Shown here piece by piece: positions 43,372 to 55,800 of a stretch of 64,000 bases of DNA. The translations under genes were made by a program, and so were the position numbers. Position 1 is the first letter of the stretch. Each line of letters opens with the position of its first letter. The notes under the pieces were generated by a model, which was not told where the DNA came from, ran no database searches, and saw nothing but the letters and a program-made list of their open reading frames with translations. Source of the DNA: Mesodorylaimus sp. YZB2_4 (lineage: Eukaryota > Nematoda > Enoplea > Dorylaimida > Dorylaimidae); assembly GCA_030248295.1 (NCBI GenBank), contig JASANH010001617.1, positions 248,001 through 312,000 of the forward strand, read 5' to 3'.

Positions 43372-46300
43372 GACGATAAAGTTCTGGCTCGGTATGTCGA
43401 ATCAAGGATCGAGATCGAGTAGGTTTTGTTTGTTTCCGATCCGATCCCGCTGTGTACGTTTTGGGATGTGATCAGAGGATATATCTACTACTGTACTGTA
43501 GGAACCCTCAATGCGTGCATATCATGGTAAAATATAGTTTAGGTTTCAGTCTACAGAATTCGCGCGCCCTTTTTTGATTCCACGAGGCCGGCCGAAGTAA
43601 AATTCAAATCTTCGTTTCTAGTGGCAAAATTTTTAAAATGATTTTCACTGTTTGCATTTATTGAGCCGAAATCAGAATTCTAAACGCTTAGTTAGAAATT
43701 CTGGGTAATAACGCCCTGCAACTTTTGTTTGAATTTTTTGCTTGCCCTAAGATCCTCTAACATGTTTAGTCCCACGTGTATCCCGTAGGTTTTGTACCTA
43801 GCTTATTAGACGCAAGCGCTAAAATCTCAGCTAAGGCTGGACTCATCGTCAGTTTAAAACCGAATAACACCCGCGTGTTTTTCACAAAATTGCTTTCGCT
43901 AGGGTTTTTTTCACGTCGGCGCTGTCTGTCGTGTGTATTTGGCCGCTTTTTTTCGGTTTAATGACCTCCCAACCCTCTAGATTTATTGATTTTCCGGTTT
44001 TCTCAGTTCCTGTTGGAAATAAAAACGAGTGAGCTCGCTCATTAGTACCTGATTCAGAGAACTCGTGTAGGTTTTTTCGCTGACTAGTCCTGAGGCAGCT
44101 GTTTTTGCTCAACTGTGCCCCAAGTCTAATAGGGGAAAGATCGATTTTCGATATTCAGCTTCCTACATTTTTTTGTCGTGCTACATCATTTTTGAAGTGT
44201 CACCGAAGGTGCCATAACAATAGGGGACGGCGAAACGAGTCTGACGTCGGCTAGGAATGAGATGCCGCTGCTTTTGTTTGCCTTTCCCCCACTGCATGGC
44301 AGTAGGAGGAAGTAGAATGTTTGAGAGAGTAGGCTGCTTCCGGGTCGTGTTTATTTTTTCGTGCTTCTAACCGACGACTATTGTTGAAACGGCACATCAA
44401 TGCACGACTGGTGCTTGGGGCGTGGGCGAAATGCAATGTGTTTGGTGCATGGTGTAATCGTGATCAGTGTGTGCTGGAACGTCGACGCCTACGGTAGCTA
44501 CTTGCTAAGCTAAGCACGGCCTACGATACATATTTATTAGCACTAGAAATCTAGTTAGACGGTAGGATGGACTAGGATACAATGATCATATGAACCAAAA
44601 ATAAGCTGAGCAAACCTGCCTGAAACTTTCGATTGCATTATTTTTTTATAGAAAGCGATCAAAGCAAAATCAACTGCTGCTTATTTAGACTTCGGGCAAA
44701 TTTGGAACGCTATTGTAGTGCGTCGGAGCCTCAGTCAAAATCCCTACGTTACGAGAGGCGGCTAATTTTTTTGTGCCAGCGAACGTGAAGATGATCGACT
44801 TGATTATTCTAGCACACTTGGCGAATAAGGTAAGAACCGTTTCCGTTTGTTCGTGTGCACTCGACAGCGGGAGAATCACACCTTACGTACATGGCTTGGG
44901 TCGGATTTGTCGGACTGTCTTCCGGCGAGGGAAGTTTCGCTGTCGCTGTGAGCTTGTACTCTGTGCCGGGTTCATTTTGAACGTGATTATCGTCAACCGT
45001 GCTAGCCTATCTCCATAACTCATATGATCGTTTGAGAGGTAGAAGACTCATTATTTCTCCATATCCAATAGGCGTTTGCTCGAAACATGCAGACGTTGCT
45101 AGTGACAACTTCCGCTCGGCGACTCCCGTCTCTCCTGTTCCCTCTCAATTTATTCGTGAGTAGGTGGCGTGATCGAGACTGATGGTGTCTTATCTCTTCA
45201 TGAAAGTAATAGTCGACGATCGCCTATTCATCAATGTTATTTCCATTCCAGCGATAATCAGCATGCCTTGCGTCCCGCTAGCCAGTTTCTATGGCTAATG
45301 AAATCAAGCATGAAGCAACGATCATGGTTGCATCATATTCGTGCCTACAGCTTTGTATGCTATGACCATGATTTGAGTACTGTACGCCCTTGGCCAATGC
45401 CGCCTGAACGATCAGGAATAATGGTTAGGTCGACGGTATGAAATTAGATCTTGTCAGCGGAGACTCTGTCCGCGCGTGCCTTTAATCAGGACGCTGACTG
45501 AATCTTCTTGACTATCTTATATGTGGAGAACATTATTAAGACAGGAACCTAGATGAAGGCAAGAAGTCGTATCGCGGTGTTGAGAAGCTCATGAGACTAT
45601 AAAGTTTCTATTTGCGTCATCTCTAGCCAGTAGAGACGAGTGTTCGGTACATGGTTCTCTTTTCATGCCGGCGGGTCTCTAGCAATACGACTGCTTGTAT
45701 TCTTTGGTCAGTAATTTATGCTGTGACCAAACGGTTAGATAGAATTTGTGCCAAGTTTACGTATGTTGGGTGCTGGGCGAATCGGGTTTGATCTGGCAAT
45801 TTCCAGATTTTTGGCTCTTTCTAGTGAAATGTCATTTGGCTCAGGTCTGGCTCGGGGTTTGACGAGCGTTCAGGTAGACGGCGAATGATCGACGATGGAA
45901 AGTTTGCGCCAGCTAAGCCAGCAGGGACATGAAATAATGGCGACCGACCCCACTCGCGTACTTGATTCGATGCTATTGTTAGTTTCCCTGCATTTGCACC
46001 AACCTTGCTTTTTCCGATTCCTATCCGTCATTAGGTCTTCGATCACGGGGTCGCGTCGGCTTCGTTGCACCGAGCTCGCCGTGTCCTGCGCGGGGAGCTA
46101 TGCCTGAGATGTCAGGAAAAGGAAGTCGTGGGTGTCAGCTGAGTAGGGAACTGGTTTCTAGTTCAGACAGGCCGCCATCGGCTATTCATTCCGCCGTACT
46201 TGGCACGCCAGAAGATAACGTTTCAGCTGTCCCGAGGGAAGAAAGGAGCGCGGTATGATCGATCCAGCAATTTCTAATCGTTCAGTTGAGTTTTTTTCAA

Positions 46301-47758
46301 GGTTGAATTGGAGACAAGAGTTCCGGGGGAAAATGGGAGAAAAGCTTTTTCCAATTCTGTTTTCCTCAACTCAACCCGTATGCGTGCATTGGCGCGGCGA
46401 ACATATTTTCTTCTTTATACTCGTCGCTTTGACGTCAATGGGCAACTGCTGCGCCCTGCTTCCGGAACGGTAGTCGTGTCGTTATTGACAACGGCAGGAT
46501 GATAATGAGTCGAGTCGGGGCGAGGGTAGCACGCTCCCGCTCCCCTTTCCCATTTCCTTTTCTGGACTACATTAGAATCCCCTTGGCAACCAAGTTTCCT
46601 TGCTAGGCCTTAGCCGAGCATTGCGCGGAAGAAAACTATTGACCACGGGCTTCCCTTAATTTCACTAGCGCTCGACATATCGAGGCTTTGTCGTTCCTCG
46701 ATCTTCTTGAATACGAATCGATTGGGATTCACGAATGGGCGGAAGCAAAGGAGGGCGCGAAAGAGAAAATTCGCACGCGCCCGTCCGCTTCGAGCTAGTC
46801 GCTGGCTGGCGCATGGTCGTCGCGGCGAGCGCGATGAGCACGACGGCAACTGGCTGGGCGAGTTGGCTCGAGATACACCAGTTTCGTACTGGGGCCTGAA
46901 GAGGCTGCTGGTGCGGGTAGTTTCCACTTCCCCCTTCTTTTAGTGTTTCGAAATGAGGCTAGCCGATTTCGACGTCGGCTCTGCATTGCTCTTTGCTGGT
47001 GCGCGCGCGCGCGAGGCCTAAACTCGGCGCAAGGTCCCTGTTCATTTGGATTCGGGCCCGCGAGTCGATTTGGCCAGAAAACTCGTAAACAGTGAGAACA
47101 AAATTTGGCAACCAGTTTTGTAGCCTGATTCTGGCTGCTGTATTTCCGTGCTCGATTGCGGCGGATTCGTCCAATACACAAGACGATCGACGATCACGGT
47201 GTCACCGCCTCCGCCAATCGTCCTCCTACGCGACTTGACTCTTGGGTGCGATAAACCAGCGAGCGAGCGGGAGGGAGAGGAGGTTTCGTAACGTGAATTT
47301 CTATTGTGTGTGCATTTTATAAAACCATTACCTGGCCCTATGAGTTGAGAATGGGAAGCCCTAGGCGTCGATTGAGACTGTCGGAGGCGGACGGAGACTC
47401 GCCTAACCGAACGTACTTTTACGAAAATAAGAAAACTTGAAAGAGTTCGGATAGATAGTTCCGTTGAAGGCGGTTTTAGACTAACTTATTTGGTGGTACC
47501 AATGCGCTCAGTTTTGTTTTGATCAAATCTGGGATGGGCGCGTAGCTATATTTTGGCGACTTATTTCAGATTATAAATCATAGGCCTAGTTTTTATTTTA
47601 GCGGATTTTTGGAAATAAAAATTGGATATCCGGGTTAAGATATAAAGTTGGACGGATTTTGCGAGTTTATTGTTTGGATTCGGGACCAAGGAAGGACGAC
47701 TTGTTCGAGAGTATTTTAATCCTAAATGTATTATTTGGCGCCCCTACCTGCCCCGCAG
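43372..47758. other. 4.4-kb stretch without convincing genes
   Basis: Contains the operon promoter side and probably 5' exons or the promoter of the ETS gene. One possible first exon is an ATG at 45895 opening MESLRQLSQQGHEIMATD, then PTRVLDSMLL to a donor at about 45978, but I could not link it in phase to the next exon. A CG dinucleotide run (about 47000-47013) lies in a GC-richer patch. No repeats with clear ends seen. Confidence 0.4.
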
Positions 47759-50700
47759 GCGGTAGCTGCTATCGCGGAAGCAGCCGCAGTAGCCGCGGCG
47801 ACGACGGAATCTCCTCTCAAGAGAAATTTGAAATGGAAAATGCAACAAGGGGCCGGCATGCCTTCGATGCCGTCGTTAACTTTACCCACGGTAAGGGAAT
47901 AAGGAATTTTTCTTGGCGGAACTAAGGAGACCTACGTTTCGTGATGAATTATTTGCCTGGCGCTAGCAGGGTGTTTTTTTCCATTTGCTTTTATTCAACT
48001 GGCTTTTGGACGGAGAGGTTTCCAGGAACTTGAAATATTATCCCCCGTATTTCCGCCTTCTCTGGCATTGAAAGTCTTTTGTTCCATGCGCATAGCTCGG
48101 TGGTCAACCTGGCTTATGCTTTTTTCGTAATGAGCTTTCGTCAGACTGCAGGCGATGATCGGCCGACGTTCTTGCAAGGCCTTTTTTCTTTCGGTCTTTG
48201 TTAGGTGTGCTCATCAGGTTGTGCCCCCCCTCTTGTTGGAGAATCGTAAAACGAGGCAAACATGGTAAGAAAACTCGCACTAAGTCACTCGGTCTTATGT
48301 CGTGAGGAACATTTGAAAATGTGGACTAGTTGGATTTGCAAGGAAGGCTGCTTGAGCGTCACAATGAATAACTAATCAGCAAAATTAATTAAGTTTACGA
48401 AGACGGAGTTACGAGTTTTCCTGGCCTTTTCTCGCTTCTGGTGGGCGTTTCACAAGTCTAACACGTGAGGTGGGTGTCTGTTCAGGAGAAGTGGGTACAG
48501 CATAATAATTCTGTCAATACTTCTTAAGGCTTTGATAGAACAAAAAAGGGAAAAGAAAGTCATTCTTAGGGGCGATTTAATGAGGAGGTGGAGGTTGAGT
48601 AGGATTTGACTTGTTGCATGGCTCGTGCGTCTTGGCACCCATCGCCACTGGGGTATTTGAATGCGAAAGTATGCTGATATCTGACGAACAGAAGTAAAAT
48701 AGAAAGCACCGCGATAATTATCGGCATGCATTTTTTCTCTGCTTTTCGTTTGGTTGCGCGTGTTTGCGATAAACCAGCGTGAACGTCTATGTTTCTCTGC
48801 CAAAATGTGAATACTTCCTTTTGAAATCTCGCTTACGATTAGCCGTACAAACATGGGGCAGAGATAGGTGGAGGGAATTGTTGAGCAAAGCTGACGTGAG
48901 ATATGCTTGGCGAAGTAGCTTGCTGGCAGTGGGTACATTTTAACACGAATGTTATGGCGGTTGGAACTAGAGATCGGGTTCCTGCCACTTAGGCCTACAT
49001 CCGCCTTGTCAGTTATGTTTGTGTGCACGAGACGAAGAACTGGGGTGACGGAAGATCTCGCCGGCGGGGCCGTCTATAGGCTCGAAATTGAAGTTGGGAG
49101 AAAAGGAGGGCGATTTGTAGAACTGGTATGTTAGACGAGGCAAAGAGACAGTTAAAGTTGCGTGGGCCGTAAAAGGAAATACAGGGGCATTAAAAGATAA
49201 AGTGCACTTTGCGTGTGGACACAAGAAGACATTGGATGGGTGCCCCGTGTGTAATAGAATTTAGGACAGCAGTCGGGATGTCAGTTTTGATTCCTGTTTC
49301 AGGTGACGGCCGACGATGAGTTTTATCTTGACCCACGGCTTGCCATGAGCCCCAACTTGCCAGGTGGTGCAGCGGGATTGATGGCGCCCAATTTTTTACA
49401 TCCGGCTGCCGCTGCAGCGTTTGGATTGGCCGCGTGTAATCCAGGGGCGGTCTTGGAACGTTTCGGACCTCAAGTACTGAGATCACACGTTCCTACTGTG
49501 CAGGACAAGGCGATACCGCATAGTAAGTTGGTTATTTTGTGCTGCCTGGCCGTAAATTATAGCTTGCGCACTCGATTTCAGATGACGAGTTCGATTTGGA
49601 AGGATTCAGGCGCAAAGATCCTCGGGAATGGAATATGGACGACGTGATTGGGTGGATGATATCGGTTGCTAAACGACGTGGTATTCCGGTGGAAGACATG
49701 AATATGCATCGTTTTGCCACGTGCACTGGACCCTTGTTGACGTTGATGAGCCAACAGAATTTTGTCGAACGGGACCCAACCTACGGCAGTACTTTGTATG
49801 TGGAATTTCGGAAATTGATGGGAGGTGAGCACTAATGGATGTGATTATTTTTATTTACGGGGTCATGCAGTGCTTTTACTTTCAGACGACGGCAGCAGTT
49901 TCCTGGACGATTGGATTCGTATTCACAAGGACGAACTCGAGGCTGGTTCTTTGGGTGTTCGGGCATCGACATCATCGGCTAGCTCAGCTACGGCTGCTTT
50001 TCTATCATCATTTGCAGCTGCCACAGAAGCTGCTGCTGCCTCCGCGTCTTCATCGTACGGCGGGCGACTATCGGTGATTGGTTCCGATCAGCCGTGCACT
50101 TCGCGACAGTCGCAGGGCGATGACATATTCGGTCGTCCTTCTTCGTTCAGTCAGCGCGAGTCTGTCATTAAGGCGGCAGGTAAGAACGACTTAATTCATG
50201 TTATTGGGGATAATTATTGGTGGGCAAATGTTTCAGGATCCTCTAATAACGTCGCTGCTCCGTCGTCATTCTCTCTACCATCCGCTATCAATCAACTTGG
50301 CTCGTTGCCTGACTTGGGCAAGTTGGCAGGAGGTCATATTAAGCCTGACGCAAGTGATAATCGTGGCGACGGTACGAAGTTGTTTGCGTCAACGATTGCC
50401 AATAATATATCTGTGAATCCGTTTCAGTTACTCGTTTCGGGTTGAATTTCGGGGACAGTTTAACGCGGGCAGTCGGGACCAATGCATCGAATGGTGTGTC
50501 ATCTAATACGGCGAGGACAATTCCAAAATTTCCTGATGGAAAAATAAAAAAGAAGCTCAATGATGGATCTTGTTCGTTAACAATCAGTGGAAAGCCGAGA
50601 AAGCGTTCTCAACGTAAGTTATCATGCCAGGGGGTTTGGGAGAGTTTGAAATGATTTTGGGTTTTTACAGACACTAGAGGCAACAAGTTGTGGGAATTTA

Positions 50701-51843
50701 TTCGATCTGCCCTCAGAGATCCGAGGACGTGTCCAACTGTTGTCAAGTAAGCTGACTTGGTGTTGGTTCATGATCGGTGGTATATTTGCGTGTATCGTAG
50801 ATGGGAAGATGAACGCGAAGGTGTCTTTCGTATTGTGGAATCGGAGAAACTGGCACGTTTGTGGGGCGAAAAGAAGAACAACCAGAAGATGACATACGAG
50901 AAGTTGAGCCGTGCTATGAGGTGAGTTGATTAAGGCGGCATTCATTGTGTATCATAGTGTGCCCGTAGCCGTGCCTAGTGCACGTGTGAGCTAAGATTGA
51001 GATAAGCGCACACTTGCGTCATTGCTTCAGGTAATTGCTCAGATGTAGTTAGGGGGAAGACCTGTGTTTAAAATAATTACTCGAAATGAATCTAGAATGA
51101 TGTTAGTGACGCCAAGGCGGCGTGCCTTAGGCTCGAACGATTAGAGCGGACGGGTTTAAGTAGGGATAATTGGGATATCTATCTTGTGCCAGCTGAATAT
51201 TCTAGAATGTTTTGTACTGTTTTAGTCAAGCTACTTAGGCGAAATGGCTTCACGTTTAACATCGAATATTTTATTTTTCAGAACTTATTACGAGAAACAG
51301 ATATTGGTACCAGTTCCGAAAACGGGATTGTATCCAAAAAAGCTGGTTTATAAATTCGGTCCAAATGCGAAAGGCTGGCAACAGAGCTATTCGACGTCAT
51401 CGGCGTCAGCTATTTCAAAACTAGCTCGGACGAGCAATGCTGATAAAGCAACGAAACAGTTCAAATCGGGTGCGTGTATGACGACGAATCCAACTGCTCC
51501 AAACATACCGTTTCCACTTCGTCCGCCCGGCCTTTCACTGATATCGGCGGCGGAGCGCGGGCGATTGAACCCCGCGTCGCAGAAAACCAGTTCAGCTTTG
51601 ATCAGCACAGCCGCCAGTGGTCTGATGTCGTTGGCAGATGTGGCTAGTCGTCAGTTAGCTGCTGCGGATAATGGTAATTGTAAAGAGGCCGATGACGTGA
51701 TCGATGTGGATGGGAATTCGGAATCGGGCGGGTGCATGAGTGCCATTGAAGAGACATTAGTCAACGAGGATGACGAGGAGGCTATTGACGATGACGAGAT
51801 CGACGATGACGATGACGACACACCGCCCGCTTTGTTGGATTGA
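47759..51843 (+). CDS. ETS transcription factor, ESE (ELF3/EHF)-like, 5' end unresolved
   Basis: DNA-binding regulator with a Pointed (SAM) domain and an ETS domain. Exons: 47759-47890 (probable), 49303-49522, 49582-49824, 49886-50179, 50237-50371, 50428-50613, 50671-50746, 50801-50920, 51282-51843 (TGA); 655 aa without the unresolved start. Pointed domain: [19 protein letters not shown] to [18 protein letters not shown] domain: [50 protein letters not shown], ending [13 protein letters not shown]; the KFG-x-N-x-x-GW end and LWEFIR start resemble the ESE group (ELF3/EHF). Ala/Ser-rich linkers and a final Asp/Glu run. An intron splits recognition helix 3 from the rest at SRAMR. Exon 47759-47890 (Ala-rich, [10 protein letters not shown]) fits in phase but is less certain. 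Confidence 0.88.
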
Positions 51844-52889
51844 TCTACCTTGTATTCGTGTAGTCAGTCTCGTAGTTTATGGTTTCTTCGTCTTGTCAAC
51901 CATTTCGTGGATCATGTGGTAAGTTTTAATGATCATTCGGGGGCGGTTCTTAGAATGGCACTATTTCTTATTGCCTTCTGTGGGGGTCTTTGTTATTCGT
52001 TGGCCAGTATTCAAGCCTGGCCTCGGGGGGCTGTGTTCGCTGCCTCGTTTGTCTTGACAACAAGCCTGTCTTTCAGATAGCGTCTACAGTATGTAATATG
52101 TATTATATGCGTACTCGTTTGTTGGCGCTTGCACCATAACCGGTACAAAGTGGGCAAAGTGGCTTGGGATCGCGTATGTATTGGTACTGGAATATTCTGT
52201 TCGTCTCGGCAGTGCGGATTGTGCTATTAACGGCTAAAATACGTCACGAAAACGGGCGAGTGTAGATGCGGGAAGAAGTATGTGATACTTGTGCTGCGAT
52301 TATCAAAATCCCTATTTTTACTCGTATATAAGTTACCTCGTGTTTGGCTGCTCTAAGTTAGTTATGTATGTGAGCATTGACTCGAGGTAGGCTACTGCAC
52401 GCACGTGATTTGATTAGACTTGATTGAGCCACTTGCCCGAAGATGAGCCTGTTTTCCCGAGGCCTGTGTCAATCATTTAATTGTACGGCGGGACTTAGGT
52501 TGCAGGGTTTGATAGGACGCGGGTCACACGGGATTAGTGTTCAGTTAGTGTTTAGTTGTTTGTATCGGGTGGCTTGGGTGTCCTCATCGTGAACTTTTAT
52601 TGAACACGTTGATTATCCCTTTTCCCACCGTGGCTGTCCTCGTGAACGTTGTGATGCTAACTTGTTCTGAGAACACGTCGGGCGTCATTACAGTTGCGTT
52701 TCTACTTCATGCTCATGGCGTGTAGACTGTTATGTCAGCTCCCAGTGTCTATTGCAGGTCTATTGGAAACATATTCGTTATTGGTTCTAGCAGTAAACAT
52801 TGGATAAAGACATTTCTAAAGGAAATGCCTTTAAAGATTCATCGAATAACCGCACAAGATATTACAAAACAATAGAGTTACTAACTTGC
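51844..52889. other. Convergent 3' region of ETS and RBM5/10 genes
   Basis: About 1 kb of 3' UTR and intergenic DNA. No gene recognised. A minus-strand AATAAA occurs at about 52600-52595, 290 nt past the RBM stop. Confidence 0.45.
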
Positions 52890-55800
52890 TCAACTAAGAT
52901 CTTGGTAGAACTTTTGTCGCAGGGCCGCTTTCACGTGTTCTTTGTAACTGGCATTAGCTGGGGTTGTCACTACGGCACCACTCGCGCCCAATCCTGCGCC
53001 CTGAACACGGCGCTGGGACTGAAACAACACGACGGTTATTGAAGGCATGTGCAGGCAGAGGGGTTACGGGTACCACTCCTGGGTTCGGTTTGTTGTTGAG
53101 GGTCCCCTGTGCATATTTCACCCCAACCTCTGAAGTCTGATGGAAACAGGTTTGCCCCTGCCTCTAATCGTAAAATGATGGATTTAGAAAAAAACTAGCA
53201 AGCTGTTTAGCCAGCCATCCCCCGTCCGGATCCCGACTGAAATTTTATGCTCTAAAGGAGACTCGCAGCACGGCAGATTACATTGCACCGGGTCGTATAA
53301 AGTTGAAAAGGTGCCATTTTCGCAAACAGCTACTACATAAACAGTTTCTAGTCGCAATAGTCAAATTAAGAAATGGGGAAATTTGCATATATGCAAATCA
53401 CCTCTACCCGGCATTCGAACCTTGCCCCTACTTGCAAACCAGTACTCACCATAATAGGATCAATGATGCCTTGATTGGCCCGTCCAAGTCCCTGGCCCTC
53501 TTGCCAACCCATATTCTTGAGCAGTTTGCTACCGATATTCATCTGACTGGAAGCGCCGCTCGTTCCAGCGCTGGGTTCATTGAATTCAAAGCGCCTGAAA
53601 AAGGTGAGTTTATCACGTTAAGTTAGAGCACGTGGACCCAACTATGATAAAGCATGGCGCCCTGATTCTGGAAATAAAACTTCTAAAGTCCGCGTGCCAT
53701 CGTTTTTAAAATTTCTTGTGGGTTGGGCCCCGTGCCACCTAGTTCCCCCCGGGACTTTCAACCCGGTTACGGCCCATATCCGGTCAGCAGTCATATGATA
53801 AGCGAGGCCGTGAGGCAACCAACTTGCACGGCAGCTTCCCTCTGACATCTCCGTCGAGGGCATCCTATGCAGCAAATGATAGCGAGCGAGAGCAATGTAC
53901 TTCCAATCAGTTTCCTCACTCCTACTCTTTCGGAGCCAGCCAGTTGGCGGCACCGGATCAGTCGCGCCAGAGCCAGGTGTGCAAAGTAGCGACTTACTAA
54001 ATCGCCGTCGAAGACCTCTGAGAACAGTCTTACTAAACGCCCTACCAGCAGGAACAGAAGTGCGGCCAGGGTCAGGGATGCTGCCCGAACCAAATAAGCC
54101 ATGCCATCACTTACTCTTTGCTCGAAGTAGAGCTCGAATCATAATAATTTCGTGTCTGTTGTTTTTCATCGTCCATCCCAAACTTCTGTCGTCTCTCCTT
54201 CGCTCTATCCCGATATTGCATACCACCTGAAGCCTGACCCACGGAATCAGAACCTTCAAGTTGCTGCATGCGAGCCGTCAAGTTTTTCTAAAACAGCAAG
54301 CTTCATTCATCGCCGCCAACTCCGACTGCAATTGCATACCTTATGCAGGTCTGAAAACTGCAAGTGCTTATTCAGAACGTCCTTATCAGGAAATTGACGT
54401 CGACAAAGCAAGCACGCCATCTTCGTCCAATCCGTGAATTCAGCCTCTGTCACTTTTCGTTTCTGCGTGAATGGGACCTTAGCTTGATCTTCGTCACTGT
54501 CTCCACCACCATCGTAAGAAACCAACGAACCCTTGAATCCTGGTGCACCCTAAAATACGATCTCATAGAAAACTGTAAGCACGAATACAATCGAAAATTT
54601 AATCAGACTCACCCCCGTTCGTTCCAGAATGAGAAAAGCAGCGTCCGCACTGCCCGACGATTTTTCTTCTTTCGCTGAATCCATTGACGTTGTATTCGAA
54701 GCATCTCCCGCCGAGGTGACCGTGAAATTGACGACGGGTTTCGCACTTTGAGCTTCCTTTCTTTGATTGAGCTGTTTCGCCCACTTCTCCATGTCTTTTT
54801 GAATCTTTTTCGCCACATTAACTTTTTCTTTCTTCTCTTTCACGTCCTTCTTTTTCTCCGGGTTCGTCTTATCTTGCGCTGAATCCGCCACCGCTGCTGC
54901 GGCGGTTGCTGGCGTGGCCGTTGTAGTAGTCGCAATGGCAGGTGCTTCCGTCTTTTCTTCGGCCGCTTGCTGTTGACAAGCCTCTTGCGTCTTCGAGCCT
55001 TCAGTTTCCGATGAAGGAGCAGGCAAATACGTCTGATAGGTGGCGTCCCAATACAAGTATTGTCTTGTCTCCGAATTGTAAAAGTACTACAACAAAAACA
55101 CTTTTATTATACAGTTTAGATAAAAGAAGGCAACTGCGCATTCCATACTGTACACTTGTTGTAACTTCACTTGTAAAGCATGGGCATATATTGTAGGTGA
55201 GGGGTCCATATAATTTCAGCTGGCCCTGCCCAGTGTTCTTTCGGGAGTCTGGTCCCGATCAGCTTAGGTCAGGATTCCAAATCAGCCAAAACCTCGTTTT
55301 CACTACTGCCAGCTAGTACGTGGGGAAGGATACAAATATGTGTGGATGGAGGACAGATCCATGCTCAGATATTGTAGAGGGTTCAAAAAGTTTGAGGAAT
55401 GACAGCATGATATTACCACCAAGGCAGTGTAAAGCTTATGTGATGACCATATGTGGGCATGGAAACCACCGAGAGAACCACTAGGTTTCTGCCTCACTGC
55501 GCAATTTTCCTGATGGGGTCGACGAGACCTTCTGCTTATCATAACTGCCGAAAGACCTTTCCATCTACAGTACCAGTCCCGATTTTGAACGAGCACCACC
55601 CGTACCCCAGGGGAAGTGCATAAGTAATATATGTAGACATATGCCATACCTGACTATTGGAGTCGTAATGGAGTCCAGTCGTTGCATCGAAATAATAACC
55701 AGTCGTCGGGTCCAATTGAAATTTATGTACTTCGGGGACAGCTGCAACGAAACCCTCATAAACCATGCTGGCGATCGCAATTTATTTCAGCTTACGGTAT

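Noticed and set aside
46795-47181. Arg-rich 128-codon minus frame
   Set aside because: Composition follows local GC-rich sequence; no family resemblance or splice context.
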